64,000 bases of DNA. Origin: Yarrowia lipolytica (Eukaryota; Ascomycota; Dipodascomycetes; Dipodascales). The notes beneath the pieces are model-generated. The model was given only the letters and a program-made list of their open reading frames with translations. It was not told the origin of the DNA and ran no database searches. A program made the position numbers and the translations under genes. Below are positions 1-9,567 of this stretch, one piece after another; the first letter of the stretch is position 1, and each line of letters begins with the position of its first letter. The stretch lies in NCBI RefSeq assembly GCF_001761485.1, contig NC_090775.1:3851001-3915000 (forward strand). The letters run 5' to 3'.

Positions 1-1225
1 GCTTTTCCAGCTCAGCAGAGTTGTCAGGAGTCTTCTCAATCTCAGCCAGCTTCTCCTGGAGCTCAGCATCAGCCTTAGAGGCGGCAGACTTGGCGTCAGC
101 AAGCTCCTTTCGTGCAGTCTCTAGCTCCTCTGACACAGTCTTGGACTTCTCCAGCTGTTCCTTCAAGTTATTGATTTCGCCAAGATGCTTTTCCGATGCA
201 GCCTTGCTTTCGTCCTTGATCTTGTTCAATGTTTTTGTGAGACTCTCAAGTTCGGAGTCCTTGCTGGCTGTAGAGCGGTCAGCTTTGTCTGATGCCTCCT
301 TAGCCTTGTCCTCAGCCGCTTTGACCATCTCCTCGGCGGATTTGATCTTATCTTCGGCCTTCTTGGCCTCACCCTTAGCCTCGTCCAGCTGCTTTTCAAG
401 CTCCTTTACCTTCTCCTCCTGAGCCTTGACATTGTCCAGCTCACCCACCCTGGTCTTGAGGCCATCTAACTTGGTCTGCAGTTCGGCCAATTTTGCATCC
501 TTAAGCTCCAGCTCAGCACGGGTTTCGCTGGTTGTGTCGGTGGCCTTTGATTCTGCCGGCTCAGCCTCCTTTAGCTTGGTGTTCTCAGCTTCCAGATCCT
601 TCAGATCAGATGTGAGTCGAGCCACGTCGCTTTCGAGCTTCTCAATGGTGTCCTGATCCTTTCTCTTGGTGCCGTCGACCTCCTTCTTGAGTGTGTCGAC
701 CTTCGTAGACAATGAACGAAGCTCGTTACTCTGCATTTCGCTCTTAAGATTGAGGTTCTCAAGATACTCAACGAGAGCCTGAGGTTCATTGAGACCGGAG
801 CATGGAGTTCGCTCCTGGAGAACACGCTCGAAATCCTCCACCATGCTCTTTACCAGTTCGGACTTCTTCTTCTCCACTCTGTAGGCTTTGAGAAGATCGG
901 GGTACTTGGCCTCATACCGCTGGAACTTTCGCAGGTGAGATTTGACCTTGTCAGGCACCGGAAGAGTGTCAATGATGTACTCTTCTGGCTCCGTTTGCGA
1001 TACTGGCTCGGCCTCGGTAGCTCCACCTTCGGTGGAGGGAGCTGACGACCCATTGTCATCTAGCTCCATGCGTTCCACGTCTGGAGTCTTGTAGCTCATG
1101 AGCTTTTTCTTGCGCTCTTCTGCCTCGTGTTGCTGCGCCGCCACCTGTTGGTTCTGGGCGTTTTTCACGGCGCCATCTAGTTCATCCGTGAACTGTTTAA
1201 CGCTCTGCTGGATTCTCGAGAACAT
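1..1225 (-). CDS. IMH1: Golgin of the Imh1 type (GRIP-domain family), N-terminal part, cut by the window start
   Basis: About 408 codons are visible, starting MFSRIQQSVKQF at the ATG at 1225-1223 and still open at base 1. The segment LRKFQRYEAKYPDLLKAYR (roughly residues 85-103) closely matches the conserved N-terminal block of yeast Imh1 as I remember it (LRKFEKYEQKYPLLLSAYK). From about residue 150 onward the protein is a continuous Lys/Glu/Leu/Ala-rich coiled coil, as expected of a tethering golgin. The GRIP domain that binds Arl1-GTP at the trans-Golgi should lie beyond the left edge and is not seen. Known role of the family: capture of endosome-derived vesicles at the late Golgi. ARL1, the partner GTPase, is in this same window. 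The family is well supported; only the missing C-terminus keeps the call from being certain. Confidence 0.8.
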   Translation of the reverse strand, partial: MFSRIQQSVKQFTDELDGAVKNAQNQQVAAQQHEAEERKKKLMSYKTPDVERMELDDNGSSAPSTEGGATEAEPVSQTEPEEYIIDTLPVPDKVKSHLRKFQRYEAKYPDLLKAYRVEKKKSELVKSMVEDFERVLQERTPCSGLNEPQALVEYLENLNLKSEMQSNELRSLSTKVDTLKKEVDGTKRKDQDTIEKLESDVARLTSDLKDLEAENTKLKEAEPAESKATDTTSETRAELELKDAKLAELQTKLDGLKTRVGELDNVKAQEEKVKELEKQLDEAKGEAKKAEDKIKSAEEMVKAAEDKAKEASDKADRSTASKDSELESLTKTLNKIKDESKAASEKHLGEINNLKEQLEKSKTVSEELETARKELADAKSAASKADAELQEKLAEIEKTPDNSAELEK

Positions 1226-1605
1226 GACGTGGAGGTATTAGGTTCTACGAGTCGAAGATGTAACGAGTGCATAAAAGTCGATGCACAAGCTACAGAGAGT
1301 GCTTGGGAGATGAAGGCGAGCCGAGCCATGAGAGCATCTCAAAAGCAGAGCGGAAATGACGAAAATATGGTCCGTTTGCATTGTATTTTTTGTCAGTCTC
1401 AATTGAATATCTGTTTGATTTTTCCTTACCTTTTCACTCCTAGTTATGACATGTCTCACCACCTTCCGTCCCCCCCTGTAAATTAATCAGCTTTTTAGAT
1501 TATGAGTGGCACAATGTGCTGACAAACGATGCGTGAAATTAGGTTTGTTCATATAGATCAACTCCGCGTTTGTATGACATTCTCGCCACTTTTCATACCG
1601 CCCTG

Positions 1606-2394
1606 ATGTCATTTACTGTGAGTAAAAAGCGAACAGAAACCGGAACTGGGAACCTCATCCGACTCTTTTTCCAGTGCTATAAATTTCACTACTAACGCCA
1701 GACTACATTTGCTGTCCCTTTGGAATGTGAGTCCTGCTGTGATTCCGTCAAGCAGGCACTTGCAAACGTCCAGGGCATCGAGTCCGTTGACTGCAAGCTC
1801 GTGGATCAGCTTATCAGTGTCACTGGAACTTCTGCTCCGTCCCAGATTGTAAAGGCCGTCCAAAACATCGGCAAGGACGCCATTGTTCGAGGCACTGGAC
1901 AGCCCAACTCGGCAGCCGTCTGCATTCTCGAAAGCCACGCCCCCGAAGACCAGGCCCAACCTATAAAGGGCCTTGCCCGAATCGTCAGTGTCTCCAAGAC
2001 CCTTGCGCTCATCGATATCACCCTCAACGGTCTTCCCAAGGGCACATACTACCCCAGCATCCGTACCAGTGGAGACATCTCTGATGCGCCTCAGAGTCTA
2101 GGAGGCGTATACCAGGCGCTGGGCAGCGTGGAGGTGAACGAGTCTGACAGTGCATCTGGACTCTTTTCCGGCCAAGCATTTGTCAAGTCCGAGACCCAGA
2201 TCTCCAGTCTTATTGGCCGGGGCATGGCTGTTTCTACAAGCCCAGACGTTGTCAAGCCTCACGCTCTGGTGGGTGTGATTGCACGAAGCGCTGGCGTGTG
2301 GGAGAATGATAAGACTGTGTGTTCCTGCAGCGGAAAGACAGTTTGGGAGGAGCGAAAGGACGTCCAGAGTAAGGGACTCGAGGGCCAGCTCTAA
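1606..2394 (+). CDS. CCS1: Copper chaperone for superoxide dismutase, one intron
   Basis: The chaperone delivers copper to Cu/Zn superoxide dismutase and helps form its disulfide, in the cytosol and mitochondrial intermembrane space. Exon 1 is only ATG TCA TTT ACT (1606-1617). An 84-base intron (1618-1701) runs from GTGAGT to TACTAACGCCAG, and exon 2 is 1702-2394, giving about 234 residues; yeast Ccs1 has 249. Domain 1 carries the copper site LECESC (the usual MxCxxC with Leu in place of Met), followed by [16 protein letters not shown], nearly identical to yeast. The central SOD-like domain follows, and near the C-terminus [12 protein letters not shown] holds the CxC motif that transfers copper. 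The short first exon is inferred from frame and splice signals. The gene converges on the glutaredoxin-like gene with only 53 bases between stops. Confidence 0.92.
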
Positions 2395-2447
2395 GTGTCC
2401 CCTTCTATTATTATAATTGATCAATCGCATTTTCAAATTCATTTCAT

Positions 2448-2843
2448 TTATTTGGGAAGCTCAACGCCAGCCTTAGCCAGAACCTCAGAGAGCTTCTTGT
2501 CGTGGAAAAGTTCCATGACCTCCTCTCCAGATCCAATGTGCTTGCCCTTGACGAAGACTGATGGGATGGCGTTACTGGAGGTGATCTCGACAAAAGCCTT
2601 CTGCAGCTCCACACGGTCCATGGCTTCCTCCTTGTCCAACTCCAGGTAGAAGGGCTCCAACTCGCCCTTGATGGTCTGGAGGCAAGTCTTAATTTCCTCA
2701 CACGCATCCGACCAAGACAGCGCCACTACCAGCACCTTGTGCTCGTCAATTAGGCGCTGGGCCTTCTCCAGGTACTTCTGGTAGACCTCAATGTAGAGCT
2801 CGTCGTCGTGGTTGTCCTTGTTGTTGTTTTTGTGGTGAGTCAT
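2448..2843 (-). CDS. Glutaredoxin-fold protein with a Ser-Asp-Ala-Cys active site
   Basis: 131 residues from the ATG at 2843. After a short His/Asn/Asp-rich leader (residues 1-15) the protein follows the dithiol glutaredoxin pattern: a helix, then VLVVALSWSDACEE (about 37-50), the cis-proline region AIPSVFVKGKHIGSGEE (about 91-107), and a final helix ending DKKLSEVLAKAGVELPK. In ordinary glutaredoxins the active site is CPYC or CGFS, and the first Cys is the nucleophile. Here the aligned tetrad is SDAC: the first Cys is Ser45, while Cys48 remains; another Cys lies at 54. Glutathione-dependent reductase activity by the usual route therefore looks unlikely; a regulatory or binding role is possible but is inference. 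No mitochondrial presequence is obvious. Fold call is solid, function is not. Confidence 0.75.
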   Translation of the reverse strand: MTHHKNNNKDNHDDELYIEVYQKYLEKAQRLIDEHKVLVVALSWSDACEEIKTCLQTIKGELEPFYLELDKEEAMDRVELQKAFVEITSSNAIPSVFVKGKHIGSGEEVMELFHDKKLSEVLAKAGVELPK

Positions 2844-4099
2844 TTTAGAAGAAAAGATTGTAACAAGAGTCGGTGATTAGTTTTGAGTGTTATTTGAGTG
2901 CGTGGAGGTCGCACCTCCACAGTGTTTCGATTGCTATGCGGCTCATAATTGCTTATGCGGGCGTGATAAGGACAGCCCAAACAAGCATGTACTTGTAGTT
3001 AAGGGTTGGTGTTTGTGCTTCGTACTGTAGGCAATGCAAGGCAAAGGGAGGGTGCGCGAGAAAGAGGCCATAAAACGGCAGACTGAAATAACACGAGGTC
3101 GACGGAACCGTCCGGCATCGGCGTCTTCAGAAAATTTACACACCTGTCGCCCTCACGTAAATTTCCTAGTTTCCGTATTAAACGTTTCGGACGGGTCTCA
3201 TGAGCTTAGTGCGCGATTATATGCCAAGCACTGTAACCGTTGTACCAGTGACAGCCCATCAACATGACGTCTCGAAGATCACCTGCTGTGGATAGAAACT
3301 GCGTGGAGAAACTCGGGCTTGAACAGCTGCAAGCAAGGTGTTTATTTGTGTCCAACAAGAGTCAAACCACATATATATAAAGGAGTTAGCACTACTGTAT
3401 TTATATCCAATATGTACCGCATCAGTGCATCTCGGCTAAAATAGACGAGTGGTCTTGTTGAGATATATCATGGTGTCCACGGGAGGGGCTCTCCAAGTCG
3501 AAATGCTCTCTACTTGTAAGTCGAAAGGCATCGGTGGGAATTTTTTCTCCGGAGCGGGATTCCGCTCATGCTTACAGAACACTCTTAGCATTCGACTATG
3601 TAAGTACCTCTGCACAGGAGACCGGCTCAACTCTGCGTTGGCCCGCTAGTCATAACTTCCGTATGCCGTTGAATCTCAGAGTCAGAAGAGCGCAAGGTTC
3701 GGGTTCTAAGCAAGGACTCTACCAGCAGAGAGAGGTGAAGATGAGGGTCAGAAACTTTCTTTGGGGTGGAGGGGAAGAAGTTGCCTCTAGATGGTAAGAC
3801 ACCACACAGGGACCCGGATAACGGCGTTAAATTGGAACGACATCGTGAAAAATAGCCAGTGAGCGGCTAAAGGATATCAAAATCAGCTCTTTTAGTGCCT
3901 GTTACGCTCCCCTCTAGATTGCAGATGCGGCAGTGTCTTAGCATAAATTAAACTCTGAACTACAAGTACAGTATGTAGTAATAATTTATATCAGTACTCT
4001 CATCCAGGAACGCGAACATAACATACTCCACATCTTGACCTAGCACCACAACACCAGCTACACGCTGCTAGCCACGCTACACATCACCCAACCCTGCCC
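2844..4099. other. Intergenic region, no supported gene
   Basis: This 1.26 kb stretch between the divergent glutaredoxin-like and BRE4-like genes holds only short open frames (under 90 codons) with poor codon use and no recognisable product. Both strands were read for GTGAGT...CTAAC-AG introns without a convincing exon pair. The right end (about 3950-4095) is C/A-rich and probably the leader and promoter of the BRE4-like gene. Confidence 0.6.
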
Positions 4100-7000
4100 A
4101 TGCAACGAGGTCGCCAGAGACGCGAAGAGTCGGAAGACTATGGAGCAGAGGCCATCTCCAACAACCCTGGCCTGCGCCACCTGACTGTAGGACATGCTGC
4201 GGGTCACAGCCACCCGTCCTCTCACAGCAGTAGTCAAAGCCCCACAACCCCTTCATTTGAGCTATCACCCCCGCCACCAGAAGAAAGCAGCAGCGCCGAC
4301 AAACAGGTCCGCATAGCCGACGAAGAGCCGAATCTGGAGCTTGTCAACCGACGTCTGGCAGAGAGAAGAGGAAGAACACGAAACGAAAGTAGAAGCCGCA
4401 GCAGAAGCCGCAGAGGATCACGCAGTGGAGAGCGAGTTCCACGCCAACGGTCGTCGTTACACCTCGGCGATCTGAACGTCTCCATGCCTATTTCGACAGG
4501 CTCTTATGGATTTAGACCACACTCTCCGTTTTTGACCCCACAGGGTCTCAGTGGAAGAAGTAGACCTGTCAGCAGATCTGGTAGTCCCACTCGTACACCA
4601 GCCTTTACACCGGGACATTCACGCCACGGATCGCGCGTCAACATAAAAACTGTGAACTCCACACCCAACATGAGTCGTTCTGCCTCTTCAGCCCGAATCC
4701 AGCGGATCGGATCGGACTACTTCCAGACATTATCCACGCGAATGAAGCGAATGGATCACACAACCGCCCATACTGAAGACTCGGAGCTTTTGGAGACATA
4801 CGGACTGGAAGAACTACGAGAAGGATACTTTGATGCCATCTTCGAGCCGGCAAGAAAAGCGGAGGAAAACGCCAGAATGGTTGTGCTTCAAATGAGGGAG
4901 AAGGCACAGGCAGAGGCTAACCAGGTAAAGTCGCCTATTCAGCTATTCCTGGGCATGTTCGTGTCCACCTACCACGCCATTAGAACCACTCTGCTTACCA
5001 AGAATGGTATCACGGTCCTGAAGGCGTTCTTGGCCTACTTTGTGGGCTTTCTACTTTGCATTATTCACCCCACAGCGCGTTGGCTTGGTCCGCACTGCTA
5101 TTTTCTGCCAATAGCCACCATCCTACACCATCCAGGACGTCGCACGGGATCACAGATCGAAATCACCGTTCAATGTATTGTTGGCCAGGCTCTTGGAATG
5201 GGTATTGGAGCTCTTGCGCTGTACGTTAGTGACTCCACTACGACGGCAAGAAAAGGACATGGTGGACTTTTGGCAGTGGCTGTCATTCCAACTATTGCCG
5301 TTGTTTCTTGGATGAGAGCCTGCTACATTCGTCTCTACCACGGGTTCCTGTCAATGGGTATTGCTTTGCTTGCCATGACAGACATTGATGTGAGTTCAGA
5401 CTTCCACTGGCGAAGTGCATGGGACTTCGGTATTCCTTATTTATTTGGCATGCTCTTGCCAGTTGTGATCAACCTTTTGATCATCCCCTCGATTGGTCAA
5501 GGTGATATGGTCACTTGTATGGCTGACGCGTTGAGTTGCTGTCGAGACTGTGTGCACAAAATGATGGCCACGGAACCTGGTGTCGGTAAAGAAGCCCAAG
5601 ATGCTCTCAATGCTCAGTCCATCGCTCTGTCTGACATTCACCGAAACATGTGCAACGAAATCATGTTGACCACTTTCTCCAAGGACAATGTGCGAATCGT
5701 CCGAAACCTCATCCAAACCGTCATCGGTCATATTCGAATTGTTGACTTACCCTGTGAGATCTTCAGTGTTAACGTTGCTGCCGCTAAGGAGGACGCAGAA
5801 GAGGACTACTTCAACCAGCACCCGCATCACGCTATTCCCGACATGGCTCCCAAGATTTTTGAGCTGTTCCAGGAAGGAGCACGTGATCTCGTTCTTTCTA
5901 TCATGGAAGCCCTCACTTTGGCGGAAGAGTTCATCAAGAACATCCGACATCCACCGGAGGAGATTTCTCTCAAGTTTCAGAAGGCCATGACAAATCTACA
6001 GCACAAGATGAACCACCTTGATGCCCAGTATACCAAGCTTATTGTGGACCAACAAGAGTTGAACATATCTCGACGAGCAGCTATCAACGCTCTGTTTGTT
6101 CAGCGACTGTCTCACTGTGGCCATGCTGTGTTCAATCTGCTGCGTCACTTGCATGGCATGTCCCTAGAAACACCTCACTGGCGTCTCTCGTTACCCCGAT
6201 ACCCCTGGAAGCGAGCCCTCACCTGGTCCAATACCCAATCTTTGCATGACCGAGGTGGAAAGACAGCTGGTCATTACTTTCGTGTCAAAGCCGAAGTTGA
6301 AGAGATCTTCCATCGAACATTCAACATGAATACTTCTCGTCATATTGTCCGAGAAGGAGAGAAGAACCAGAAGCAGCAAATGTGTGTCAATGCTGTTGAT
6401 CATTCCGACTTTGATGCTAAGCATGGTGACATTTCGTCTGCTCGTTACAAGCTGTGGAAGATTCTTCATAGACTCCAGCGATTTGAGAGTAAGTTTGCTG
6501 TGAAGACTACTATTGCTGTGACTCTTCTCTCTCTTCCTGGCTGGCTGGAAGGTCATGACTGGTACCAGCACTACGACGCCTTCTGGGCTCCGATCCTGGT
6601 GCTCATTTCGCTGCATCCTCGAGCTGGTGGTAACGCCCATGATCTGATTGTGCGAACTGTGGTTGCTATTATTGGTGCTGTGTTTGGTGCCCTTGCCGCT
6701 GGAATCTGGCAGGGTCACAAGGCCAGTCCATATATTATGGGTGTCTTCTGTGCTGTCTTTATGATACCTTGTCTCTACCGTTTCACAGTATCCAATCATC
6801 CTCGCTCCGGTCTCATGGGTTGCTTGTCTTTTACAATAGTCGCCTTGGGTATCTACACCGATAAACTGCAGGGACCTAAGCGATGGCGAGATGCAAACCC
6901 AGTCACGGGTACCTGGACCCGTGCTCTTGGCATTCTGATCGGTCTGTGGTCCGCCATCCTCATCTCTTGGATCTTATGGCCCTTTGTGGCTCGTACCGAG

Positions 7001-7840
7001 TCTCGTGTCTTCACTGCCGATATGCTGGGTCATGTTTCGCAGTGTTACCAGATTGTGGCTGATCGATACCTATACCATGATCTCGACGATGATCCTACAA
7101 CGCTGGCCATTGAGCTCTCTCAGATTCGAGAGGCACGTATGAGACAGGGTTTTCAGGCTTATCGTGAGCTCATTCTGTCGACCCGCCATGAGCCTTCTCT
7201 CAGAGGTGATTTCCCTATCCAGACGTACCTGGCGCTGTTTCAATCTTGTGAGCATGTGTTCAACCGTATTGTCGAGGCGCGTATCTCATCGGTATACTTC
7301 CGAATCTATGAGTTCGACGAAACCAAGGAGACGACTGCTCACCTGCTTTCTTATCGACGAGACGCTATTGCTGCTACCATCATGGTCCTGTTCATCATTG
7401 CAGACTGCTATAGAGCTCGTAGACCAGTTCCTCGGTACCTCCCGTCCTCCAAAATGGCTCGTAAGCGACTGTTTCAGACCATTGCTTCTCTGGAGACCAT
7501 TATGTTGGATGAGTCTGACAATGAGACACATGTTCAGGACCATGAGAAGGACGCCCAGAAGATGGCTTCGATTCTGGCAGGATCTCGAAAGGTTGGCGAG
7601 CAGCCTGTTTTCCAAAACCCCTTTGGAAAAACAGACGAATCTGGAGAGAAGGAGAAGACTGAGGATGACGTCTCATCTCCATTGGCTGGTCCCCTTCATG
7701 GCGACTCGGTCACTGAACGAAAGAGAAAATTCTGGACTATTATTCACGAGTCTGCTTTTGCGACTGCTTTTACAGACATTTCGGAAGAGCTCGAGAAGAT
7801 CGTCGGCTTTTCCAAATCTGCTTTGGGCGAGGAGACCTAA
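4100..7840 (+). CDS. BRE4: Large multi-pass membrane protein of the Bre4 / fusaric-acid-resistance-like family
   Basis: 1246 residues from the first ATG at 4100. Residues 1-200 are disordered and rich in Arg, Ser and Pro (several RSRSRS-type runs), a likely phosphorylated cytosolic tail. A first membrane block of about five or six helices spans roughly 300-465 (TVLKAFLAYFVGFLLCIIHP through PYLFGMLLPVVINLLIIP), and a second spans roughly 800-965 (KTTIAVTLLSLPGW through LGILIGLWSAILISWILWP). The duplicated membrane plan with soluble regions after each is that of the ER/vacuolar transporter-like proteins related to yeast Bre4 (brefeldin A sensitivity, 1125 residues) and to aromatic-acid exporters. 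Substrate is unknown. The family assignment rests on architecture and remembered homologs; the gene name is by similarity only. Confidence 0.7.
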   Translation: MQRGRQRREESEDYGAEAISNNPGLRHLTVGHAAGHSHPSSHSSSQSPTTPSFELSPPPPEESSSADKQVRIADEEPNLELVNRRLAERRGRTRNESRSRSRSRRGSRSGERVPRQRSSLHLGDLNVSMPISTGSYGFRPHSPFLTPQGLSGRSRPVSRSGSPTRTPAFTPGHSRHGSRVNIKTVNSTPNMSRSASSARIQRIGSDYFQTLSTRMKRMDHTTAHTEDSELLETYGLEELREGYFDAIFEPARKAEENARMVVLQMREKAQAEANQVKSPIQLFLGMFVSTYHAIRTTLLTKNGITVLKAFLAYFVGFLLCIIHPTARWLGPHCYFLPIATILHHPGRRTGSQIEITVQCIVGQALGMGIGALALYVSDSTTTARKGHGGLLAVAVIPTIAVVSWMRACYIRLYHGFLSMGIALLAMTDIDVSSDFHWRSAWDFGIPYLFGMLLPVVINLLIIPSIGQGDMVTCMADALSCCRDCVHKMMATEPGVGKEAQDALNAQSIALSDIHRNMCNEIMLTTFSKDNVRIVRNLIQTVIGHIRIVDLPCEIFSVNVAAAKEDAEEDYFNQHPHHAIPDMAPKIFELFQEGARDLVLSIMEALTLAEEFIKNIRHPPEEISLKFQKAMTNLQHKMNHLDAQYTKLIVDQQELNISRRAAINALFVQRLSHCGHAVFNLLRHLHGMSLETPHWRLSLPRYPWKRALTWSNTQSLHDRGGKTAGHYFRVKAEVEEIFHRTFNMNTSRHIVREGEKNQKQQMCVNAVDHSDFDAKHGDISSARYKLWKILHRLQRFESKFAVKTTIAVTLLSLPGWLEGHDWYQHYDAFWAPILVLISLHPRAGGNAHDLIVRTVVAIIGAVFGALAAGIWQGHKASPYIMGVFCAVFMIPCLYRFTVSNHPRSGLMGCLSFTIVALGIYTDKLQGPKRWRDANPVTGTWTRALGILIGLWSAILISWILWPFVARTESRVFTADMLGHVSQCYQIVADRYLYHDLDDDPTTLAIELSQIREARMRQGFQAYRELILSTRHEPSLRGDFPIQTYLALFQSCEHVFNRIVEARISSVYFRIYEFDETKETTAHLLSYRRDAIAATIMVLFIIADCYRARRPVPRYLPSSKMARKRLFQTIASLETIMLDESDNETHVQDHEKDAQKMASILAGSRKVGEQPVFQNPFGKTDESGEKEKTEDDVSSPLAGPLHGDSVTERKRKFWTIIHESAFATAFTDISEELEKIVGFSKSALGEET

Positions 7841-7958
7841 ACGCTTTCAATAACCTACACGTCACCCCAAAACATATCTATCTATACATTTAATAATATT
7901 TGAATTGCATGACTTCATGACCCGTAATATATCCATTTCCCATTTTTGTTTATAATCT

Positions 7959-8455
7959 CTAGTTGGGTTTCTGTGTTAGATGAGTTCCATCGATTCTCGT
8001 GCTGAGTTGGTGTTGAGTTTAAGGTGGGTAAACGACGGACCTTTGGGTGGAACCAAATGGGATATATTTGTGCCCCTGTATACTCTTATGGCAAGGTAAA
8101 CACGCCGGCTATGTCGTTTTGTTGATGACACGCGTCATTTCGGTGGTAGTGTGGACGATGTCAACATTGATGATACATGTGATGTGGTCACAAGTTGAGA
8201 AGAGATGCAAAGTTTTATAGTAGCACTCGCAGATCCACTTGAATCATCACACAGTCTCGTCGTATTCCCATCACCTCCAAAAACAGACCCATAGACATCT
8301 TTCAAGCCCATCATCGACATGCATGTCTCTCTACCACCTTCTCAATTACTCACAGTAGTCACATTGACGTTGAAAAGGTGGAACAGGAAAATGAGACCAA
8401 TGGTCAGAAGACCAAGCGTAATTGCCAGAATGTAGAGCTGGTCGTCGGTGATCAT
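7959..8455 (-). CDS. OST4: Oligosaccharyltransferase mini-subunit Ost4, probably one intron
   Basis: A 37-residue protein starting MITDDQLYILAITLGLLTIG, very close to yeast Ost4 (36 residues, MISDEQLNSLAITFGI). It is one transmembrane helix that holds Stt3 and Ost3/Ost6 together in the ER oligosaccharyltransferase. The start ATG is 8455-8453. After codon 34 the sequence reads GTGAGT, the standard intron start here, and CTAACACAG, a standard intron end, lies at 7979-7971. Splicing (exons 8354-8455 and 7959-7970, intron 383 bases) ends the protein ...NVTTKPN; reading through ends it ...NVTTVSN with a TGA at 8344-8342. Both products have 37 residues. The KPN ending resembles the PKN and PKK endings of yeast and human Ost4, so I prefer the spliced form. 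Confidence 0.85.
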
Positions 8456-8566
8456 TTCGTGGTGGTGGTTTAGTAGGACCCTTTCTGATGTTGGCTCTGA
8501 CACTCTTAGAGTTCAGTCTGACGTGGGCTTTGGCGTCACGTGGAACATGCAGGCTGCATATCATCA

Positions 8567-9496
8567 ATGGGACACCTCGATTTTTTAGCCATGGAAAGGC
8601 AGCTTCTATCCTACAAACTACCCCTATTCCGCAGAACATTTGCCATCATGTCCCGATCCATACAGGAGTCGTTCTCGCTCTTGAACCAGCGAGAAAAGGA
8701 CCGACTGAAACGAGTCAGCCAAAAAGAGGGGCTCGCCAATCCAGACCGCAACAGATACAGCAATATTATACCATGGGATCACACGCGAATCAAGCTCCGC
8801 ACTAGCAAGGATGGTAACAACTATATCAATGCCAACAGAGTGACCTTGGTGGCAAAAAAGAACACCAAAACCTACCACAAGACTTACATAGCCACCCAGG
8901 GACCGTTACGACAGACTGCAGGTCACTTTTGGCAGATGGTGCATGACACAACGACGGAACAGGGACAGGAGAGTGACAAGCCAACTGTGGTGATCCAGGT
9001 GACCCCCTTCGAAGACAACCACGGCGAGAGATGCTGTCAGTACTACATTTCGCGGAAGGGCCAAGTTTTCGAGGTGGATGGAGAAGGAGATGTGCTTACG
9101 GTGGAAGTTAAAGATAACAGCGAAGTGGGCCCCACGAAGGTGACTGAATTTCTGGTAACAAAAGGGTCAACTGGAAAGGTTAAGAGGGTTGTTCATTATT
9201 ACTATCCTAACTGGGCGGACTTTTCCGCTCCTGGAGTCAACACTGATATTGACGATATAGTCAAGTCAGCGGGTCCTATCACAGATAGCCCGCCCATCGT
9301 CCACTGTTCAGCTGGTGTCGGAAGAACAGGTACTTACATTGTGGCTGATTTTTTGACCACTTTCCAAAAAGAACTTCAGGGTGAGGATATTGTATGTAGC
9401 CTGGTTGATCAGATGAGACAACAGCGAAGCCATATGGTCCAGACTATCTCTCAGTACGAGTATCTTCACTCCCTACAGACTGAACTTCTGCATTGA
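8567..9496 (+). CDS. PTP1: Classical protein tyrosine phosphatase, Ptp1-like
   Basis: A single catalytic phosphatase domain with little else. Visible signatures: NRYSNIIPWDHTRIKL and NYINANRV (substrate loop), YIATQGPLRQTAGHFWQMV, the acid loop as NWADFSAPG (the usual WPD is WAD, the Asp kept), the catalytic loop VHCSAGVGRTGTYI near residue 245, and the closing Q-loop region MVQTISQYEYL. It should dephosphorylate phosphotyrosine in cytosolic proteins. Start is uncertain: in-frame ATGs occur at 8567, 8591 and 8648, giving 309, 301 or 282 residues, and the last (MSRSIQESF) fits the known domain border best. It diverges from OST4 and converges on the next gene, with 71 bases between stops. Confidence 0.9.
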   Translation: MGHLDFLAMERQLLSYKLPLFRRTFAIMSRSIQESFSLLNQREKDRLKRVSQKEGLANPDRNRYSNIIPWDHTRIKLRTSKDGNNYINANRVTLVAKKNTKTYHKTYIATQGPLRQTAGHFWQMVHDTTTEQGQESDKPTVVIQVTPFEDNHGERCCQYYISRKGQVFEVDGEGDVLTVEVKDNSEVGPTKVTEFLVTKGSTGKVKRVVHYYYPNWADFSAPGVNTDIDDIVKSAGPITDSPPIVHCSAGVGRTGTYIVADFLTTFQKELQGEDIVCSLVDQMRQQRSHMVQTISQYEYLHSLQTELLH

Positions 9497-9567
9497 CATG
9501 TTGTGTGTATTATAGACCCCGTACATAAATGTTATTAATATATAGACTGCATTTGAAGCTATTCGAG

